The notes under the pieces: model-generated
What the model was told of the DNA's origin: nothing
Databases searched by the model: none
What the model saw: the letters and a program-made list of their open reading frames with translations, nothing else
Source: Naasia sp. SYSU D00057
Lineage (GTDB): Bacteria; Actinomycetota; Actinomycetes; Actinomycetales; Microbacteriaceae
Length of the DNA: 64,000 nucleotides
Direction: 5' to 3'
Assembly (NCBI RefSeq): GCF_017916505.1
Contig: NZ_JAFMSZ010000001.1
Location: 806,001-870,000 of the forward strand
Shown here: piece after piece, positions 61,158-64,000 of the stretch
Position numbering within the stretch: position 1 is the stretch's first letter
How the letters are laid out: the number at the start of each line of letters is the position of its first letter
Program-made: the position numbers and the translations under genes

Positions 61158-62246
61158 GTGAACCTCTTCTCCTCCCTCGCCCTCGGCGATCTCCAGCTCA
61201 ACAACCGCATCGTCATGGCCCCGCTCACGCGACTGCGCGCCGATGACGCAGGCGTACCGAACGAGCTGCTTGTGGAGCACTACGCCCAGCGGGCGGGGAT
61301 CGGGATGATCGTCACAGAGGGCACCTGGCCGATCCAGGAGTCCCGCTCCTATCCGCGGCAGCCCGGCATCGAGACCGAGGCGCAGGTCGAGGGCTGGCGC
61401 CGGGTCGCCGACGCCGTCCACGAGGAGGGCGGCACGATCGTGATGCAGCTGATGCACGGCGGCCGCGTCTCGCACCCCGACATCACCGGCACTCCCCGCA
61501 TCGTCGCTCCGAGCGCTCTCGCCGCCCCCGGCGAGACGCGGACGACCGCCGGCAAGGTCGACATGCCGGTCCCGCACGCCCTCACGCTCGACGAGGTGCG
61601 CGCCACCATCGACGTGTTCGTCCGCGGTGCCGAGAACGCGATCCGGGCGGGCCTCGACGGCGTCGAGGTGCACGGCGCGAACGGCTACCTCATCCACGAG
61701 TTCCTCTCCCCCGTCTCCAACGTCCGCGACGACGTGTACGGCGGCAGCCCCGAGAATCGCGCGCGATTCGCCATCGAGGTGACAACAGCGGTGGCGGACG
61801 CGATCGGCGCCGGCCGCACCGGCATCCGCCTCTCCCCCGAGCGCAACATCCAGGGCGTCCTCGAGGAGGACCCGGCGGATGTGCTCGCCACCTACACGGC
61901 GGTCGCGAAGGGCCTCGCGCCCCTGGGCCTCGCGTTCGTCGACGTGCTGCACCCCGAGCCCGCCGGCGACCTCGTGCAGACGATCCGCCGCCTGATCGGC
62001 GCCCCGCTGATCGCGAACACCGGCTTCGCCACCCCCACCACCCGGGAGGAGGCCCTCGCGATCGTCGCCGACGGACACGCCGACGCGGTCGGTGTCGGCC
62101 GGGCCGCCATCGCGAACCCCGATCTCGCGATCCGGTGGGAGCTCGAGACGGAGGAGAACGAGCTCGTCGGCGCGACCATCTACGGTCCCGACCACCGCGG
62201 CTACAACGACTACCCCAGCCTCGACGCGGCGCGCGCCGGACGCTGA
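61158..62246 (+). CDS. old yellow enzyme family alkene reductase
   Basis: 362 residues, FMN-dependent TIM barrel reducing activated C=C bonds or nitro compounds with NAD(P)H. LNNRIVMAPLTRLRADD, VMQLMHGGRVSHP, EVHGANGYLIHEFLSP and DVYGGSPENRARF are the family blocks, and LIANTGFATP with VGVGRAAIANPDL binds the flavin phosphate. GTG start; homologues begin NLFSSL likewise. It faces the aldo/keto reductase gene across a strong hairpin. Upstream 190 bases contain its promoter, not resolved. Confidence 0.92.
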   Translation: MNLFSSLALGDLQLNNRIVMAPLTRLRADDAGVPNELLVEHYAQRAGIGMIVTEGTWPIQESRSYPRQPGIETEAQVEGWRRVADAVHEEGGTIVMQLMHGGRVSHPDITGTPRIVAPSALAAPGETRTTAGKVDMPVPHALTLDEVRATIDVFVRGAENAIRAGLDGVEVHGANGYLIHEFLSPVSNVRDDVYGGSPENRARFAIEVTTAVADAIGAGRTGIRLSPERNIQGVLEEDPADVLATYTAVAKGLAPLGLAFVDVLHPEPAGDLVQTIRRLIGAPLIANTGFATPTTREEALAIVADGHADAVGVGRAAIANPDLAIRWELETEENELVGATIYGPDHRGYNDYPSLDAARAGR

Positions 62247-62248
62247 AC

Positions 62249-62291
62249 CGCTGCTGCGCGGCTGCCACAGATCGTGTGGCAGCCGCGCAGC
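62249..62291. terminator. strong bidirectional hairpin between two reductase genes
   Basis: A ~19-bp stem (left arm from 62249, core GCTGCGCGGCTGCCACA; right arm TGTGGCAGCCGCGCAGC) with a five-base loop, between convergent stops. Confidence 0.85.
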
Positions 62292-62297
62292 GGGTCG

Positions 62298-63353
62298 TCA
62301 GCCGCTGATGTGCCGCCCGAGCAGCGAGAGGTCCGCCGGGCTGAGCCGGTCGGACGCCGTGTTGGCCTGGTGCCAGTGCGGGTACCGCAGCGGCTGAGCA
62401 CTCACCCGGTCGAGGCGCTCCACCTGCTCGGCGCTCAGCACCACGTCCGCCGCCGCGAGGTTGTCCGCGAGCTGCTCCTCGGTCCGGGCTCCGGCGATCA
62501 CCGACGTGACGCCCGGCTTGCCCAGTGTGTAGGCCAGAGCGACCTGCGCCGCGGAGACGCCCAGCTCCTCACCGACCGCGACCACCTCGTCGATCGTGTC
62601 GTAGAGCTTCACCTCGTCGTGGACGGGCGGCTCATCCCACCCCTCGAACCGGCGGGTGCCCTCGGGCGCGTCCTGACCCCTGCGGTACTTGCCGGAGAGC
62701 AGCCCTCCGGCGAGCGGGCTCCAGACGAGGACGCCGAGGCCCTGATCGAGCGTGAGCGGGATCAGCTCCGACTCCGCGTCCCGCGCCTGCAGCGAGTAGT
62801 AGATCTGCTGGCTGACGAACCTCTCCAGCCCCCGCCGGTCCGCGACCCAGAGCGCCTTCATCAGCTGCCACCCGGCGAGGTTCGACGCGCCGATGTACCG
62901 CACCTTGCCGGACGTGACGAGCGCGTCGAGTGCGGAGAGCGTCTCCTCGAGGGGCGTCTGCCCGTCCCACTCGTGCACCTGGTAGAGGTCGATGTAGTCG
63001 GTGCCCAGCCGGCGCAGGCTCGCCTCGGCGGCGCGGAGGATGTGGTGGCGGGAGAGCCCCGCGTCGTTCGGCCCGTCGCCCATCGGCATGCGCACCTTCG
63101 TCGCGAGGAGGACCTCGTCGCGGCTGCCGCCGAGTGCCTCGCCGACGATCTCCTCACACACGCCCTGCGAGTAGACGTCCGCGGTGTCGATGAGGTTCAC
63201 TCCGGCGTCGCGCGCCATGCCGATCTGACGACGCGCGCCTTCGACGCCGATCTGCCCGACCGCGCTCGCCCATCCCTTGCCGCCGAACCCCATCGTCCCG
63301 AGAGTGATCGTCGAGACCCGCAGGCCGGAGCTGCCCAGCTGTCTGTATTCCAT
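62298..63353 (-). CDS. aldo/keto reductase
   Basis: 351 residues, NADPH-dependent TIM barrel. The catalytic tetrad is present: Asp56 ([10 protein letters not shown]), Tyr61, Lys86 (LLATKV) and His127 (YQVHEWD). The C-terminal [17 protein letters not shown] binds the cofactor. Reduces aldehydes or ketones in the cytosol; substrate unknown. TAGCTT lies six bases before the ATG. Confidence 0.93.
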   Translation of the reverse strand: MEYRQLGSSGLRVSTITLGTMGFGGKGWASAVGQIGVEGARRQIGMARDAGVNLIDTADVYSQGVCEEIVGEALGGSRDEVLLATKVRMPMGDGPNDAGLSRHHILRAAEASLRRLGTDYIDLYQVHEWDGQTPLEETLSALDALVTSGKVRYIGASNLAGWQLMKALWVADRRGLERFVSQQIYYSLQARDAESELIPLTLDQGLGVLVWSPLAGGLLSGKYRRGQDAPEGTRRFEGWDEPPVHDEVKLYDTIDEVVAVGEELGVSAAQVALAYTLGKPGVTSVIAGARTEEQLADNLAAADVVLSAEQVERLDRVSAQPLRYPHWHQANTASDRLSPADLSLLGRHISG

Positions 63354-63359
63354 TCGACC

Positions 63360-63365
63360 AAGCTA
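63360..63365 (-). promoter_or_regulatory. -10-like hexamer, aldo/keto reductase (leaderless)
   Basis: TAGCTT on the minus strand, six bases before the ATG; no ribosome site between. Confidence 0.5.
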
Positions 63366-63585
63366 CTCACCCTGCTCACCCGGCAGCCGGCGGCGGCAGC
63401 GTCGTCGCCTTCCTGCTGATCGGGGCGCCCACGCTCTCGCAGATGGGTGCCGACTCGGATCATCAGGTGGTGCGCAGTGCCTCCGGGAGGGCTACGCTCT
63501 GACCTCGGAGAGCCGGGAAGCCTGGTCGGCCCGCGAGGAGTGCGCGGGCGACCGCTCGGGCACTGGTCCGAACCTGGAGATGATC

Positions 63586-64000
63586 GTGCTCACATCCGAT
63601 CACCCCATCGTTGTGCGCGCCCTGCACAAGCACTACGGAGCGACTCCCGCCCTCGACGACCTGGACCTGACCGTTGGAGCAGGCGAGGTGCATGGCTTCC
63701 TCGGCCCCAATGGGGCAGGCAAGTCGACCACCATCCGCATCCTGCTCGGCCTCATCCGAGCCACCTCCGGATCCGTGCAGGTGCTCGGTCGCGACCCCTG
63801 GCCGGACCCGGTCGTCACCAATCGGGACATCGCGTATGTTCCCGGCGACGTCTCCCTGTGGCCGAATCTCACCGGCGGAGAGATCATCGATCTCCTGCTC
63901 AGCCTGCGCGGAGGAGGAGGTCCAGGTGAGCGCGCCCGCCTGATCGACGCGTTCGAACTCGACCCCCGCAGGAAGGCCAGAACCTACTCCAAAGGCAACC
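63586..64000 (+). CDS. ABC transporter ATP-binding protein, 3' end outside window
   Basis: The frame is open to the last base, giving the first ~138 residues of an ATPase domain. [20 protein letters not shown], then Walker A in [20 protein letters not shown], the Q-loop region ([20 protein letters not shown]) and the start of the signature (RTYSKGN) are visible. It looks like an exporter or drug-type (CcmA/NatA-like) ATPase. GTG at 63586 has GGAG six bases before; an ATG at 63580 directly abuts GGAG and is less likely. Confidence 0.88.
   Translation, partial: MLTSDHPIVVRALHKHYGATPALDDLDLTVGAGEVHGFLGPNGAGKSTTIRILLGLIRATSGSVQVLGRDPWPDPVVTNRDIAYVPGDVSLWPNLTGGEIIDLLLSLRGGGGPGERARLIDAFELDPRRKARTYSKGN

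Overview
The window looks like chromosome of a high-GC actinobacterium, most probably Microbacteriaceae. The grounds are very high GC, many GTG/TTG starts, an aceE-fasR-fabD-fabH-acpP-fabF block followed by a DUF3145 gene, a DUF7882-type small protein and the REP-like elements typical of that family. Genus is not decidable by reading. No plasmid or phage structural genes are seen. One small genomic island is present.

Left part (1-8.3 kb): the end of a LamG/PKD surface protein; an exported CHRD-like protein with its class F sortase; a lipoprotein; DoxX; a sulfide:quinone oxidoreductase; a family 1 glycosyltransferase; a small protein; and a secreted FIMAH-domain protein. From 8461 to 12773 a 39-bp direct repeat of the 3' end of a tRNA-Val(UAC) gene brackets about 4.3 kb. 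This holds an IS30-type transposase fragment, an 888-residue DUF4062-STAND NTPase with a TPR-like tail, a hemerythrin-domain gene and a frameshifted small ORF. It reads as an integrated element that has lost its integrase, and the STAND protein is the best candidate here for a poorly described (possibly defence) system.

Central part (13-24.9 kb): a glutathione peroxidase and a peroxiredoxin, then pyruvate dehydrogenase E1 (aceE), a PucR-type regulator (FasR type) and the type II fatty-acid synthase core. AceE supplies acetyl-CoA, FasR probably controls the fab genes, FabD loads malonate on AcpP, FabH starts chains and FabF extends them. An FNT-family channel and DUF3145 follow.

From 25 to 43 kb there are a DUF1684 protein, an S9 peptidase, a DNA polymerase I-like protein, a BrkB membrane protein and a three-gene envelope operon with 4-base overlaps. 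Then come an SRAP protein for abasic-site repair, a PRC-barrel/DUF2382 protein and several small genes. An operon DUF4397 protein - class F sortase - ECF sigma - anti-sigma is followed by a flotillin-like protein.

From 43 to 64 kb: PspC, a GH65 phosphorylase, a UBP-type zinc finger, two APH-fold kinases, a DUF222/HNH protein, a GDSL hydrolase, an ABC sugar-type importer without its ATPase joined to an NTF2-like protein, an NCS1 permease and a cyclase/hydrolase, then DUF427, TauE/SafE, DUF1801, a RibD-type reductase, a membrane protein, an old yellow enzyme, an aldo/keto reductase and the start of an ABC ATPase cut by the window edge.

Three families of intergenic dyad repeats are visible: A, AGCAGGCA units, four copies; B, CCGAGTGC units, two copies flanking pspC-GH65; C, REP-like GAGGAG units, four copies. 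Many genes show a -10-like hexamer 6-7 bases before the start codon, suggesting leaderless transcripts.
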